Shown: positions 33,098-44,600, counted from the stretch's first letter. The stretch is DNA of 64,000 nucleotides from Candidatus Hodarchaeota archaeon (GCA_016840025.1 JAEOTF010000134.1:1-64000), one strand, 5' to 3'. Program-made: numbers and translations. The notes: generated by a model from the letters alone, not told the origin.

Positions 33098-33780
33098 GTT
33101 CTAACCTCTATCTAATAGTATGATTAATGGAGCGGAAAGTAGGATTAAATCTCTTATAATAGAAATTTCTAGAGGAAATAGGATTATTTTCAATTGGATT
33201 TCGCGTTTTATAATTTGATTCAAAAGAGTTTACTCTGTTATTGGGGAATTTCGCGATCCAACCGTTAAATCTCCGTTAATTAAAAAAAAATCTTTGTTTT
33301 TTAAATGTATATTCTGAAATGAATTGGGCTTATAATCATTATTTATCATGGTTCTGCAAGAAAACAACTGTGCTAATAACCTCACTATTACGCAGGTTAA
33401 TGTTATTAGGATTTTTGCCCATGTTTTCCATTACAAAGGCCAGAAACATGAAAATTTAGTATTTTCTAGAATCCTTATCTCTTAAATTAGCCATGCTTTT
33501 AAAAAAAAATGTCAAGCTTTTTAAAACACAATTTTCATCCTCCCAAATAACACAGAACTAAATTACAAGAATGTTATTTGTTTATATAACCAACAACGGA
33601 CGGTGTAAAATGAAAAGAAGGGATGGTCAAATCCTTCTATAGAAGGAAAAACACTTTTCTATATTACTCTCCGTCTTCTACCCGTTTTAAAAGATCCAAA
33701 TCTTATTTTATGCTTTCTGTGCTGGATTTTTTCTTTTTTAAGTATAAGAGAAGGCGAGTGAATACAAAGGAGCCATTTAT
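33098..33780. promoter_or_regulatory. Divergent IleRS spacer with hairpins and a perfect palindrome
   Basis: This 683-bp gap has no gene. It holds CTAATAAC (33373-33380) with GTTATTAG (33402-33409), an overlapping TAACCT/AGGTTA stem, and CATGTTT (33420-33426) with AAACATG (33444-33450). The perfect 16-bp palindrome TCCTTCTATAGAAGGA lies at 33632-33647, 134 bp before the canonical ileS. These may be operators or leader-RNA structures controlling the pair. Confidence 0.45.
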
Positions 33781-36700
33781 ATGTCAAAAAGAGTCGTAGG
33801 CAAGTTAGAAAAGAGATATCAGCCCCAACAAATAGAAGAAGCAGTTCTCCAATTATGGAAAAACAAGGATATCTATGAAAGTGCTAAACAACAAAATGTT
33901 GATCATGAGAAATTCTACTTTTTAGATGGTCCACCTTATGTAACAAATCCAATCCACGTAGGTACCGCGTGGAATAAATGCTTGAAAGATGTTGTGTGCC
34001 GTTATAAACGGATAAATGGATATGATGTGAGAGCACAGCCTGGGTATGACTGTCACGGCTTACCCATTGAAGTAATGGTCGAAAAGAAACTCAACCTTAA
34101 AACTAAGAAAGATATTGAGACATTAGGAGTCGATATATTCCTTGAAGAATGCATGACATTTGCTACCACAAATGAACGCGTTTTAGCTCGTCAATTTGAG
34201 AATTTAGGCATCTGGATGGATTGGGAAGCTCCTTATATGACAATTCACTCTAAATACATGGAGGCTGGGTGGTTTTTAATCAAGCGAGCATATGAACAGG
34301 AATTATTGGGGCGATCCCAACGAGTAGTTCATTGGTGCTGGCGTTGTGAAACAGTCCTTAGTGGTTATGAAGTAACCGACGAATATCGAGAGATAAGAGA
34401 CCCGGGTATATATGTTATGTTTCCTGTAGCCGAGGAAGAAGACGAGAAAGATACTTATTTAGTTATATATACAACAACACCATGGACACTGCCAGGAAAC
34501 ACCGGTATTATGGTACATCCTGATAAGCAATATGCTAAGATTCAAACAAGCAAAGGGAAGCTCATTTTAGCCTATGATCTTGTTAATGAAGCTATGGAAG
34601 CAGCTGGTATCGATTATGACTTATTAAGCGTATTTCAGGGATCAGAGCTTGTCGAAACACGATACAGGAATCCCCTTGATGACCAAGTCACATTACAACG
34701 AAAGTTCGAGAATAGTAATCGTGTAGTTCCATCAACCCAATATGTTAGTGTAGAGGAAGGTACGGGGTTAGTACACTGTGCGCCAGGTCATGGGGAAGAA
34801 GACTTTCATGTAGGAATCGAAACAGGTCTTCCTAGGCTCTCTCCTGTAGATGACACAGGACGACTCATGGAGGGAACAGGAAAATATCAGGGCATATTCG
34901 TGAAAGATGCAGATTCAATCATCATCAAGGACATCAAGGATAAAGGATTGATGTTGATGACGACTGAGATAACTCACCGCTATCCGCATTGTTGGCGCTG
35001 TAAATCCCCGTTAATAATGCGTACTACAGACCAATGGATAATAAAATTACGTCATTTGAAAAATGAACTTCTTGAAGCGAATGAACGTATCAATTGGGTT
35101 CCTGAATGGGCTGGATCACGACGATATCGGAATTGGCTGGAAAATTTACGTGATTGGGTTATAAGTCGTCAGCGGTTCTGGGGAATTCCACTTCCTATAT
35201 GGATTTGCGATAAATGCAATGAAATGGAAGTAATAGGAAGTGTAAAGGAACTTAGATCGCGAGTTGAAGGACTACCAGAAGAACTTGATTTACATAAACC
35301 TACAATGGATCGAATCAAACTTTCTTGCGATTGCGGGGAAGAAAAAAGCCGAGTAGAAGATATCTGTGACGTTTGGCTTGATTCAGGGGTAGCCTCATTT
35401 GCAGACCTTCATTTTCCTCGTGAAACAAAACATTTTGAGAAATGGTACCCTGCAGACTTTATATTAGAGGGACATGATCAAACTAGGGGGTGGTTCCACA
35501 CGTTATTGATGTCAGGGATAGTTGCTTTTGGTAATAATCCCTACAAGAATGTAGTGATGCATGGATTTACAGTAGACGAAAATGGTAAAAAAATGAGTAA
35601 AAGTGAGGGAAATTTTGTAGCCCCAGAGGATATTATCACCCAATATGGACGAGACGCATTAAGAACTTATGTTTTAGGCAGTACGATGTGGCAAGACTTA
35701 CGGTTTGTATGGAATGAATTGGAACAAGCCAAAAAGGACTTAGGAGTCATGTGGAATGTTTATCTTTTCGCTTCCAACTATATGAGCTTAGATGAATTCG
35801 AACCAGCTAAATACACCCTCTCAAAGATAGAGAACACTCTTCGACCTGAAGATCGATGGATACTATCGCGACTTCAAACCGTTGTAGCGGATACAACTCA
35901 ATATTTAGATAAATATGAAATCCATGAAGGTATAAGAGTAATAATGAACTTCATTCTCAATGATGTCAGTCGATGGTATGTCAAACTTATTAGGAAACGA
36001 GTATGGATAGAATTAGGTGACCCAGATAAAATTGCGGCTTATTCAACGCTATATTCCATTTTAAGAAATGTGCTTGTTTTACTAACACCATATCTTCCGT
36101 TCATAACAGAATATCTCTATCAAAAGGTTTTCTTGCCTGCGGAACCCAACGCTCTTCCTAGTATACATATGGTAAAATGGTCACAGTTTCAACCCGAATG
36201 GCAAGACTTAGAATTAGAGGAGTTAATGGGATTTACACGAGAGATAATATCTGCATCTATTAGTGCACGACAAGGTGCAAAACCGCCAATTAAAGTCCGA
36301 CAACCTTTGAAGACTCTGAAAATCCTTTCAGATAGCCAAAAAATTGAAAAAACAGTATTTTTCTTCGAGAAAATGATATTTGAACAAGCAAACGTCTCAG
36401 AAATAATCATAGAAGCACCTTCTAAAGAGAAAGACTATATTACTCTCGAAATTATTCCCAATCTTCAAGAACTAGGGCCAAAGTTCAAAGAGAAAGTAAA
36501 TAAGGTAGTCACTCATCTTAAGACCTTAAATGGCTCAGAGATCAGAGACACTTTAAATCAAAATGATTCTTTTACTCTAAACATAAAAGGAGAGACATTA
36601 ACAATTGCAAAAACTGACGTTAACTTCCAAGAACAATGCATTGAGCCTTGGCAAACAGCTAAAATCCCCGAAGGTCGTATTGTTCTTAACTCAAAGATTA

Positions 36701-36984
36701 CGAAAGATCTCGCAGCAGAAGGCATCGCCAGAGATCTGGTGCGAAGACTTCAATCAATGCGAAAAGACCTTAATCTTACGGAAACACAATTAGTTCTGGT
36801 TGAGATTCAAGTGGAGACTCCTGCACAAATGAGTGTATTACAAAAACGGGAATCATATATAGCAACAGAAGTTAGAGCTCAAGAAGTACGAATAGGAACA
36901 GGAAAACTCCAAAAAACATCAAAAGGACTCTTAAAAGAGTGGGAACTAAGAAAAGAATCATTTAACTTACAAATAACTCCATGA
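33781..36984 (+). CDS. ileS: Isoleucyl-tRNA synthetase, canonical archaeal/eukaryotic type
   Basis: This 1,067-aa class I synthetase charges tRNA-Ile and edits valine. It shows DGPPYVTNPIHVGTAWN (HXGT-type first signature usual in this group), GYDCHGLPIEV and IYTTTPWTLPGNTG (editing domain). ISRQRFWGIPLPIW, KMSKSEGNFVAPEDI and zinc-like CDKC and CDCG pairs follow, as does the anticodon-binding domain. Length and motif set are those of archaeal IleRS. It is preceded by GGAG at the right spacing. It is divergent from the GXHH variant. Confidence 0.96.
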   Translation: MSKRVVGKLEKRYQPQQIEEAVLQLWKNKDIYESAKQQNVDHEKFYFLDGPPYVTNPIHVGTAWNKCLKDVVCRYKRINGYDVRAQPGYDCHGLPIEVMVEKKLNLKTKKDIETLGVDIFLEECMTFATTNERVLARQFENLGIWMDWEAPYMTIHSKYMEAGWFLIKRAYEQELLGRSQRVVHWCWRCETVLSGYEVTDEYREIRDPGIYVMFPVAEEEDEKDTYLVIYTTTPWTLPGNTGIMVHPDKQYAKIQTSKGKLILAYDLVNEAMEAAGIDYDLLSVFQGSELVETRYRNPLDDQVTLQRKFENSNRVVPSTQYVSVEEGTGLVHCAPGHGEEDFHVGIETGLPRLSPVDDTGRLMEGTGKYQGIFVKDADSIIIKDIKDKGLMLMTTEITHRYPHCWRCKSPLIMRTTDQWIIKLRHLKNELLEANERINWVPEWAGSRRYRNWLENLRDWVISRQRFWGIPLPIWICDKCNEMEVIGSVKELRSRVEGLPEELDLHKPTMDRIKLSCDCGEEKSRVEDICDVWLDSGVASFADLHFPRETKHFEKWYPADFILEGHDQTRGWFHTLLMSGIVAFGNNPYKNVVMHGFTVDENGKKMSKSEGNFVAPEDIITQYGRDALRTYVLGSTMWQDLRFVWNELEQAKKDLGVMWNVYLFASNYMSLDEFEPAKYTLSKIENTLRPEDRWILSRLQTVVADTTQYLDKYEIHEGIRVIMNFILNDVSRWYVKLIRKRVWIELGDPDKIAAYSTLYSILRNVLVLLTPYLPFITEYLYQKVFLPAEPNALPSIHMVKWSQFQPEWQDLELEELMGFTREIISASISARQGAKPPIKVRQPLKTLKILSDSQKIEKTVFFFEKMIFEQANVSEIIIEAPSKEKDYITLEIIPNLQELGPKFKEKVNKVVTHLKTLNGSEIRDTLNQNDSFTLNIKGETLTIAKTDVNFQEQCIEPWQTAKIPEGRIVLNSKITKDLAAEGIARDLVRRLQSMRKDLNLTETQLVLVEIQVETPAQMSVLQKRESYIATEVRAQEVRIGTGKLQKTSKGLLKEWELRKESFNLQITP

Positions 36985-37173
36985 AGAAAGATGCTAATTC
37001 TCACTAGCTTCTTTTCTTTTATTTAATTTCCTTTATTTTGTCTATTATTCATTAATAGTTCCAATCGGCGAGAATACCTATATCTTAAGTTTTCTCTAAA
37101 GGTGCGTATTTTTTTTAAATACGAACGTAGCCCCACATTTCCCTCGAATATATGCAATCTAGAGGTCATCTTA

Positions 37174-38202
37174 GTGTATTTCCTTCCTTTTATTATAGTA
37201 TTATTCGCTATTGGTCTGATATTAACCTTTATAAAGCCAAAAAGCGTATGGCCAGGTTGGACGATCTTTTGGCTGCTAATAGGAATCATTGGATTTCAAA
37301 GTGAGTACCATGAGGAATTAGACGATCAAATAAAGGATTTAACGAGTTCTTCTTCAGATCTGGCACTCTTTATACTCATTTGTGGTGTTTTAGGTGCTCT
37401 TACGATTTTATATTTAGAATACAGGAGAAATAAACGATATCAACAATGTCTGATGTTCTCTCTTGAGAGCAATCCTGTCATCAGCGATGTTGGACTCATT
37501 CTCCCTGCCTACAATGAAGCTGCGAATCTACGAACTGTAGTTGAAGAAATACTCGAATTTTTTAAAAACCAACGCCTTCAAGACGTAGAAATTGTTATAA
37601 TAAATGATGGGAGCATTGACCAAACAGGACAGATCGCTGATGAACTTGCAGCAGAAAGTCCTTTTGTTAAAGTGATTCAGCAAGAGAACCAGGGTAAAAC
37701 TTATGCCTTTCTTAATGGGGTGAAGGCATGTTCAAAATCCCTTGTGGTTATGTTTGAGACAGATAGCCAATACTCAATTCAAGACCTACGTGTTCTTTTC
37801 CAACCGTTGAAGGAAGGAGCTTCAGTCGTAAATGGGTGGAGAATCAATAGAAGTGATCGAATCCACCGTTTTATTCTTTCATCAGGATATAATTTTCTTA
37901 TGCGTTTTCTTTTTGATACAAAAATTCGTGATCACAACTCTGGCTTTAAGGCATTCCGTAAAGAGGATTTTTTAAGGATTTTCAGTTGTATATCAAGACT
38001 TAACCTTGGAGGACCTCATCGTCATTTTTTTCCTGTTGCCAAAGGATTACAATTAAAAATCGAAGAACGACCGATCCGACACTTTCCTCGAGGCGGCGGT
38101 CAGTCATACATTAAGGCTTATCGCACCCCTTTTCAAACTTTCTTTGATATGCTTAAAGTTCGCATTTCTCTAAGTTATAGAAGAAAATTTCTCTTAAAAT
38201 AG
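37174..38202 (+). CDS. Membrane GT2 glycosyltransferase (dolichol-phosphate-mannose synthase-like)
   Basis: This protein has two or three N-terminal membrane helices (from VYFLPFIIVLFAIGLIL). A GT2 domain follows: VGLILPAYNEAANLRTVVEE, the nucleotide-binding VIINDGSIDQTG and the acidic motif MFETDSQYS. RDHNSGFKAFRK is typical of the DPM-synthase/GtrB group. The likely role is to transfer a sugar from a nucleotide donor to a lipid carrier or glycan at the inner face of the membrane. I chose GTG 37174 because GAGGT lies seven bases before it; GTG 37102 would add 24 poorly hydrophobic residues. It starts a co-directional cluster of envelope genes. Confidence 0.85.
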   Translation: MYFLPFIIVLFAIGLILTFIKPKSVWPGWTIFWLLIGIIGFQSEYHEELDDQIKDLTSSSSDLALFILICGVLGALTILYLEYRRNKRYQQCLMFSLESNPVISDVGLILPAYNEAANLRTVVEEILEFFKNQRLQDVEIVIINDGSIDQTGQIADELAAESPFVKVIQQENQGKTYAFLNGVKACSKSLVVMFETDSQYSIQDLRVLFQPLKEGASVVNGWRINRSDRIHRFILSSGYNFLMRFLFDTKIRDHNSGFKAFRKEDFLRIFSCISRLNLGGPHRHFFPVAKGLQLKIEERPIRHFPRGGGQSYIKAYRTPFQTFFDMLKVRISLSYRRKFLLK

Positions 38203-38215
38203 GAGTAAAAATGAA

Positions 38216-38764
38216 TTGGATGAGAATAACGAATTTGAACATGGAAAAAATACACAAAACAGCATTAATAGCGATTCACTTCTCTTGGTTCAATTTCTAC
38301 GTTCGACACCATTCGTTGTCCTACTTTGTGTTGGTTTGGCCATTCTAACATGGCTCTTAGGTATTATTTGTCTAATTTTGCAAGAGGCTTCCTCAGATAT
38401 CATCGTAATTGGGGTGTTGGGGTTGAGTGGAGGAATTATCTTGCTCATTTCAGTATTTTTAACAGCACATAAATTCCCATTGAACCAAAAACTCTCACCA
38501 CAAATGGTTGGTGGTCTAGGAGGTACTGCATTCTGGTTTATTGGGACGACACTGACACTACTCGCCCCATATGAAACAAGACTATTTGGATTCCTTTTTG
38601 AATCACCAGAATCGTTTAAAGCCCACGCAAATGACCCATACTTTTATATAAAGCTTATTATTGCACCTTTCATCATTTTAAGCGGACTTATTGGCGATCT
38701 TGTCATGGGGGTTCTTATGGAGAAGTATTTTAGTAATGTTTATACTGAACGATACTCTGTGTAA
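38216..38764 (+). CDS. Four-helix membrane protein in glycosyltransferase cluster
   Basis: This 182-aa protein has a polar N-terminus (about 22 residues) and then four membrane helices (about 33-60, 63-83, 95-117 and 145-168). I recognise no motif. The TTG start lies 10 bases after AGGAG; an ATG five bases earlier is in another frame and opens only a 45-codon run, so TTG is preferred. It lies 13 bp after the DPM-like gene and 23 bp before the processive GT2, so it probably belongs to the same transcript. Confidence 0.65.
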   Translation: MDENNEFEHGKNTQNSINSDSLLLVQFLRSTPFVVLLCVGLAILTWLLGIICLILQEASSDIIVIGVLGLSGGIILLISVFLTAHKFPLNQKLSPQMVGGLGGTAFWFIGTTLTLLAPYETRLFGFLFESPESFKAHANDPYFYIKLIIAPFIILSGLIGDLVMGVLMEKYFSNVYTERYSV

Positions 38765-38787
38765 TAAAGACAATTCGAGTCTTAGAG

Positions 38788-40317
38788 GTGCCTGAGTTAA
38801 CTCTTATCTCTTTGATAGTAAAATTAGCATTTCATATCAATGAAATATTCCTTATCTTGGCTAGTATTCTACTATTCATCTATGGAATGAACCTCTACAT
38901 TTGGACATATCTTTCAGGAATGAGAAGAAAGGAAGTGGAGAATCTTTTTTTGAACGTAAAGCCTTTTGATCCGTTAACAGCGCCATATGTTACAGTTCAA
39001 CTTCCCATTTATAATGAGAAATACGTAGCCAAACGTTTATTAAATTATGTCGCTAATCTTTCTTACCCAAGAGATAAGCTCGAGATTCAAGTTCTTGATG
39101 ACTCTACAGATGAAACTTATGATATCTTGAAGGAAGAAGTCACGAAACTTCAGAATGAAGGGTATGATGTAAAATTATTCCACCGAACAAATCGCACAGG
39201 ATATAAGGCAGGAGCATTAAAAGAAGGCACAAAGAGTGCTAAAGGGGAATTTATTGCGATTTTTGACGCAGATTTTCTACCAAATCCTGATTTTCTAGAG
39301 CGAACAATCCCTCTTTTTGCTGAAAATGATATAGGAGTCGTTCAGGCTCGATGGGGATATGTTAATCAGAATAGTTCCCCCTTGACAAAAGCCCTATCTA
39401 TTTCTATTGATTCTCACTTTGAAGTAGAACAAGTTGCTCGGATGAATGCGGGATTTTTTAGACATTTCAACGGAACAGGCGGTGTATGGCGAAAGCGGTG
39501 TATTGAGGAGGCTGGTGGATGGCATGGGGATACTCTTGCAGAAGATCTCGATTTAAGCATTCGTGCTCAGCTCAAAAAATGGCGGTTCATCGTTATCCCA
39601 GAGATTATGTGTCCTTCTGAATTACCGCCCAGTTGGACCGCTATTAAAAGACAGCAGTTCCGATGGGCAAAAGGGACTATCCAGTGTTCTAAAAAACATA
39701 CAATTAACCTTTTTCGGCAACCTATCCCTTTTTGGACGAAAGTACATTTATTTATCCAAATGTCTTACTATATGTGTCATCCTCTAATGCTAATTCTGCT
39801 ACTTTGCTCTGTACCCTTACTCATTGTTGGACGGGGTAGTGTTATTCTCTTTTATCTGCTTCCTTTAAGCATGTTCTCTGCACTTGCGCCTACTTTTATG
39901 TATTTTACAGCAGTTAGACGTGTTTCTCCTCATAACTGGAAATCTCGGTTTTTAGCGTATATTCCGATGATTTTTATTGGGTATGGTCTTGTTGTTTCCA
40001 ATTCAATAGCAGTTATCGAGGCACTACTTGGAAAAAAAAGTGAATTTCAACGCACTCCTAAATACGGGTTGACTCAACAAGAACAATCATGGAAAAAGAA
40101 AGATTATCGGATTCGACCAACTAAACGTGTTGCATTAGAAGTTTTTTTTGGACTGTACGCCTTGGTGGGTATTTTAGCAACTTTTGCATGGGGAATTCCT
40201 CAATGGGGTTCCTACTTAGTCCCCTACGTAGTATCCTTGCTTGGATCCGCTTTTCTTAGTTTTACTCATGGTATTCGTATTCAGTCAGCCATTCCTCCTC
40301 CCGTTTCTAATTCGTGA
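38788..40317 (+). CDS. Processive GT2 glycosyltransferase (cellulose/mannan synthase-like)
   Basis: This 509-aa membrane enzyme has the full processive signature: VTVQLPIYNE, QVLDDSTDET, IAIFDADFLPNPDF, LAEDLDL and QQFRWAKG (the QxxRW motif). One membrane helix lies N-terminal and about five C-terminal (from VHLFIQMSYYMCHPLML). It probably makes and extrudes a beta-linked polysaccharide from nucleotide sugar. The product cannot be told from sequence. The next gene overlaps its end by 77 bp if the first possible start is used. Confidence 0.9.
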   Translation: MPELTLISLIVKLAFHINEIFLILASILLFIYGMNLYIWTYLSGMRRKEVENLFLNVKPFDPLTAPYVTVQLPIYNEKYVAKRLLNYVANLSYPRDKLEIQVLDDSTDETYDILKEEVTKLQNEGYDVKLFHRTNRTGYKAGALKEGTKSAKGEFIAIFDADFLPNPDFLERTIPLFAENDIGVVQARWGYVNQNSSPLTKALSISIDSHFEVEQVARMNAGFFRHFNGTGGVWRKRCIEEAGGWHGDTLAEDLDLSIRAQLKKWRFIVIPEIMCPSELPPSWTAIKRQQFRWAKGTIQCSKKHTINLFRQPIPFWTKVHLFIQMSYYMCHPLMLILLLCSVPLLIVGRGSVILFYLLPLSMFSALAPTFMYFTAVRRVSPHNWKSRFLAYIPMIFIGYGLVVSNSIAVIEALLGKKSEFQRTPKYGLTQQEQSWKKKDYRIRPTKRVALEVFFGLYALVGILATFAWGIPQWGSYLVPYVVSLLGSAFLSFTHGIRIQSAIPPPVSNS

Positions 40318-41533
40318 TAAAAAATCTACTAAAGGGACGAAGATAGTATTGCTTCTTAGCTTATCTCCGCGAATCGTCGGGCGTGAATCCCAACATTTGA
40401 TCAATACTATTCGTGGATTGGCTTTCATTATTGCATTGATCATTGGAGTTTTTGGACTGATTAACGGGCTATCTATAGAACTTTTTCGGTTAGCAAATCT
40501 AGCAGGGCAGTCTGAATATCTCTCTTTAACAGCAAATAACAGTACAGGTTGGGAGGATAGTAAAATAAACCTAGAAATTATGGAGTACCTTAATGACTCA
40601 AATATTAAACTAGTTTTACCACAAACAATTATTCCTGTTACACTTCAAATAATAAATGGCAGTGGAGTCCCAGTAAAATTTTCGACGTCGCTTCATGTCA
40701 CTAACACTACTACTCTCAGATCGTTCTGGAAAAACACTTGGATTAGTAATGGGGCAGTTCCGAGTACTAGTAATCCAAATTTTGGGGTTCTTGCAGGTGT
40801 TAGTCTTATTAATGAGCTTGGGGGTCTGGAAAATTCACACTCTATCATTATCTGTGACAGAGATAACGCTTTAGACTGCTTAAATACAACATTAACAGGT
40901 GTTCTAAATCTAAATTCACATTTGAAAGGAGCTCTGGTCACTAGTTTTGCAGTCTATGAAGCTTTTTGGTATTCTCTCTCATTCTACTCTTTCATAGAGA
41001 TACGGCTTTACGATGCAACTGCAGCAGAACAAACTAAAAAGGTCTTGGAAGAGAAAATGGAAAAGATAGGATATTCCGTTCGCATAGAATCCGAGATGAA
41101 AAGCCAAGAATTAATTATAGAGACCTTTGAAGAAATTGTACAACGATTCAAACTTTTTAGCATGTTTCTTTTTGTTATAGTCGCTATTCGAATCTACAAC
41201 GCTACAGTGTGGCTTATAATCCGCTTCGAACGAGAGATACAAATAATGAGAGCTTTGGGGGCAACTTCCACCTCAATAATGTCGTTATTTCTCTTTTCAG
41301 CCATTATAGTTGGTAATATAGCTCTGATTTTAGGCATTATGCTGGGCATATTTCTTCCCATCATGTTTATTGCAATTTTGGATGTTTTGTTAGGAGTTGG
41401 CTTCATTTTTGCAGCAATTTATTGGCAAGATCTGTTGGAAGTAATTTTAGTTGCTAATTTTGCTTTTATTATAGGTACAATCGTTCCTTCTTTAAATATT
41501 GTTAGAAAAAAATCACTTCGGCCAAGCGAATAG
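40241..41533 (+). CDS. FtsX/MacB-type membrane permease
   Basis: This protein of up to 430 aa has a first membrane helix at about 60-80 (GLAFIIALIIGVFGLING). A large extracellular domain with many NxS/T sequons covers about 85-295. Three C-terminal helices follow (FSMFLFVIVAIRIY; FSAIIVGNIALILGIMLGIF; NFAFIIGTIVPSLNIV), with the FtsX-family REIQIMRALGATSTSIMSLFL segment. Such permeases work with a LolD/MacB-like ATPase in lipoprotein or substrate extrusion; none is adjacent. The start is uncertain (TTG 40241, ATG 40268, or TTG 40351 beyond the upstream gene). Confidence 0.75.
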   Translation: MDPLFLVLLMVFVFSQPFLLPFLIRDKKSTKGTKIVLLLSLSPRIVGRESQHLINTIRGLAFIIALIIGVFGLINGLSIELFRLANLAGQSEYLSLTANNSTGWEDSKINLEIMEYLNDSNIKLVLPQTIIPVTLQIINGSGVPVKFSTSLHVTNTTTLRSFWKNTWISNGAVPSTSNPNFGVLAGVSLINELGGLENSHSIIICDRDNALDCLNTTLTGVLNLNSHLKGALVTSFAVYEAFWYSLSFYSFIEIRLYDATAAEQTKKVLEEKMEKIGYSVRIESEMKSQELIIETFEEIVQRFKLFSMFLFVIVAIRIYNATVWLIIRFEREIQIMRALGATSTSIMSLFLFSAIIVGNIALILGIMLGIFLPIMFIAILDVLLGVGFIFAAIYWQDLLEVILVANFAFIIGTIVPSLNIVRKKSLRPSE

Positions 41534-41664
41534 AAAAAACAATAAAATTAGTAGTCTATTTCCCTTAAGAAATAAATTAATAATGGCAATTATTTGATGA
41601 AACAACAAGCAAAAACTACTCTGGATCCTTTCATAATTCAGTAAATGTTGGAGAACGATTCATT

Positions 41665-44600
41665 TTGGCACGTCCTGCAATTCATCAAAGGGCTTCGAGC
41701 CAACTTTCACTGATTAGGTTAAAGGTCATTCCATTTAAAAAACTCCGTTTATTTATCATAGGTATTATAATAATTTCCCTAATCTGCTCATCTTCTGCTG
41801 CATTCCTGCTTGGAATAGCCAATATGCAATATATCCTAGGAGAAGAAGAGGATGTTGTTCTTATCACTGCATCAGGAGTGACTACACCAATAACCAGTAT
41901 CGTTCCTATTTTTTCTGCCTTAGCATTGAGAAAGTGTCAAGGAGTTTTAGCAGTTAGCCCTGAAACTCTGAGTATTAGTATCTTATCTAAAGATTCTAAT
42001 TTTCCTGTTACAGTTCGTGGAATTACATCCAAGTACCTAAATATCACTAAGTTTAAGATAAAAGAAGGAATCGATATCTTCGAAACCAACCTTGAAGATC
42101 AAACCCATAACCTTAGAGGAGCAGTTATTGGTAGAACTCTAGCCCAAGTACGTCATCTCAAAATTGGGGATAGTATCGAACTTACAGGAACTTTATCAGA
42201 TTCTACTGTTGAATTAGAAATAGTAGGTATTTTAGAGCATAATTCACAAGGAGATAGCGAGATTCTTGTGCCTCTGTGGGCAGGTCAAGTGTTAATTGGG
42301 GCAGATTCTGAATCTGTTACACTCATACGGGTTCACTTTGACCCAGATGAAACCTCAAAAGATGAAATCCGAAGACTTATGGATACTCAGTATAATGTTA
42401 GACTAGAGTTCGTTAGAGGAAATGCAACAACAATAGCACAAGATTTTGAAATTTATGTTTATGATACCAATGGAAAAATGATACCCTCTCTCTCTAAGGT
42501 TTTAGAGAGTTCAAAGTCCTTTACTAATTATTCACTACCATTAGGCATTTATAATTTTACAGTAAATGAGAAAGATACCCCTGAAACGAAGGCCAGTTCT
42601 ATAGAGCTGATAAATAAAGACATGACAGTTATAGTAGGACCTACAGGCCTTAACAACTATACTTTAGGGGTTCAAGCTTATCTTAATGAAAATCCTTTTT
42701 CTGATGCTAGAGTAACAGTATGGTCGGGCCATCTTAATGTGCCCTTACTTACCACTTATACTAACCAAGAAGGAAAGTGTGATTTTATTCTTCCTGAACA
42801 GGACATTTACATTTCTGTAATAAAGGACACTTTTGGTTATGCCTCTCATCCTTTCTCCTTTAACAGATCTCAGATATATACTTTAAATTTAAATTGCAGT
42901 TTGCATGTTAAAGTAATATGGGCCAACTATAGCTTTATTCCTATTGCTGGTGCTTTTGTACATATTTACTCGCCCTCTACAAACTGGGAAAAAGAAAATA
43001 CCACTAATCTGAACGGGACATGTGATTTTATTCTTGCACCAGGTATCTACACACTTGTTGTAACAAAAGATGAATATCAACGGGTTCTCAACATTACTAT
43101 ACAAGGATTGAACTCAATTACGGTAACACTTGGATCTATTCTGCTCACTGTTTATGCTACAGATGGGAGAGTTGGGCTTAGTGCTAACATTTCTATTTAT
43201 GAAAATTCTACTTTAATCAACTCAACACTTACCAATGATGAAGGGTGGGGTTTTTTAGAGCTTATGGCTGGTGTAGCCTATAATTTAACCGCTGATTACA
43301 AGGAAATTAAGTTACAACAACCCATTATGGTAGATTACTCACAAATTCTCACTCTCAACTTTTTTAAAACATTATTCGAAGTGAAAGTTGTAAATATAAC
43401 AACAGGTGATCCCATCCCTTTTTGCAAAGTAACAGTCTTTAATTTTGAGGATGAAACTGAAAGAAACTCTTATACGAATAGTTATGGTCAAGCGGGACTA
43501 GTAACTTCTTGGGGAAAGCTAAGAGTATTTACTGAAAAAAATGATATTTATACATGCAGAAATTTTACTTTTAGTCCAACTATGAGTACTTGTTATCTAT
43601 TTCTAGGTGTTACTTCTTTTAATATGACTATAAACGATACCAAAAGCAATGGCATTCTTAAATTTATACGAGTAATTGACCAGAACGTCTATTCCTTTAA
43701 TTTAGATGGTAATTCTAATATCACTATAGAACTTGAAGCGGATACCTATACAATTGCCTATTCTAATGCATCTTGTGGATTCTTCAGGCAAGAAATATAT
43801 ATTAATGGTTCTGATTTAGGTTTCCAAGTAAATTCAGTATCAAATATAATTTATGTGGTTAATTGGTTTAATAGTTCCTCTCCTATTCCTGATATACCTG
43901 TAAGAATTATAGATACGATTAATGGATATGAATTTTCTTCAACTACCGATAAATATGGGAAAGTAGTCGCTAACGTTTCTCCTGGCGTGTACGAGATTAG
44001 TACCCATGATATTTCTGAAAGATATGCTAACAAAATAGTCACTACGATTACTGAAGATCAAAATACTACAGTTGGAATAGGAAATTGTGTTCTTTACCTT
44101 ACTGTCTGGAATTCCTTAGGTAATGAAACAATACCAGGTGTAAATATAACCCTTACCGATATAAATGGATTAGATACCTTCGAGGTTACTAATGAAAACG
44201 GATTAGCTATCTTCGATATTCCGGTCCAAGAATACGAACTTAATGCTACATATGAGAAAGATGGGCAGAGCTATTCTGTTATTCAGACAATTGACTCTTT
44301 TTACAATAAAACCTTGTCTAAACCCATTAGTATTGGGAATATTTTTACCTTAAGAGTAGGTGTGTTGAATCCCAATTCGGGGTATCCACTGTATGATGAG
44401 AGCATTCAGATTAATCTTCGATCGGAAGAAATCAACAAGAATTTCTTAGGTGGCGGTTTACAAACTGTCTTTTTACCATCTTCTCAGTATTATCTTACTT
44501 TCATTTATAATTCAACAATCCTCGCGGAACATTATATTTTATTGAATAAATCAACCACTTTCATGGAAAGTTTCGCCCGTTTATCAGTATTAGTAGGTGA

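Noticed and set aside
38211..38348. ATG-started 45-codon frame before the four-helix membrane protein
   Set aside because: It ends early and has no similarity, whereas the TTG frame gives a full membrane protein with suitable ribosome-site spacing.
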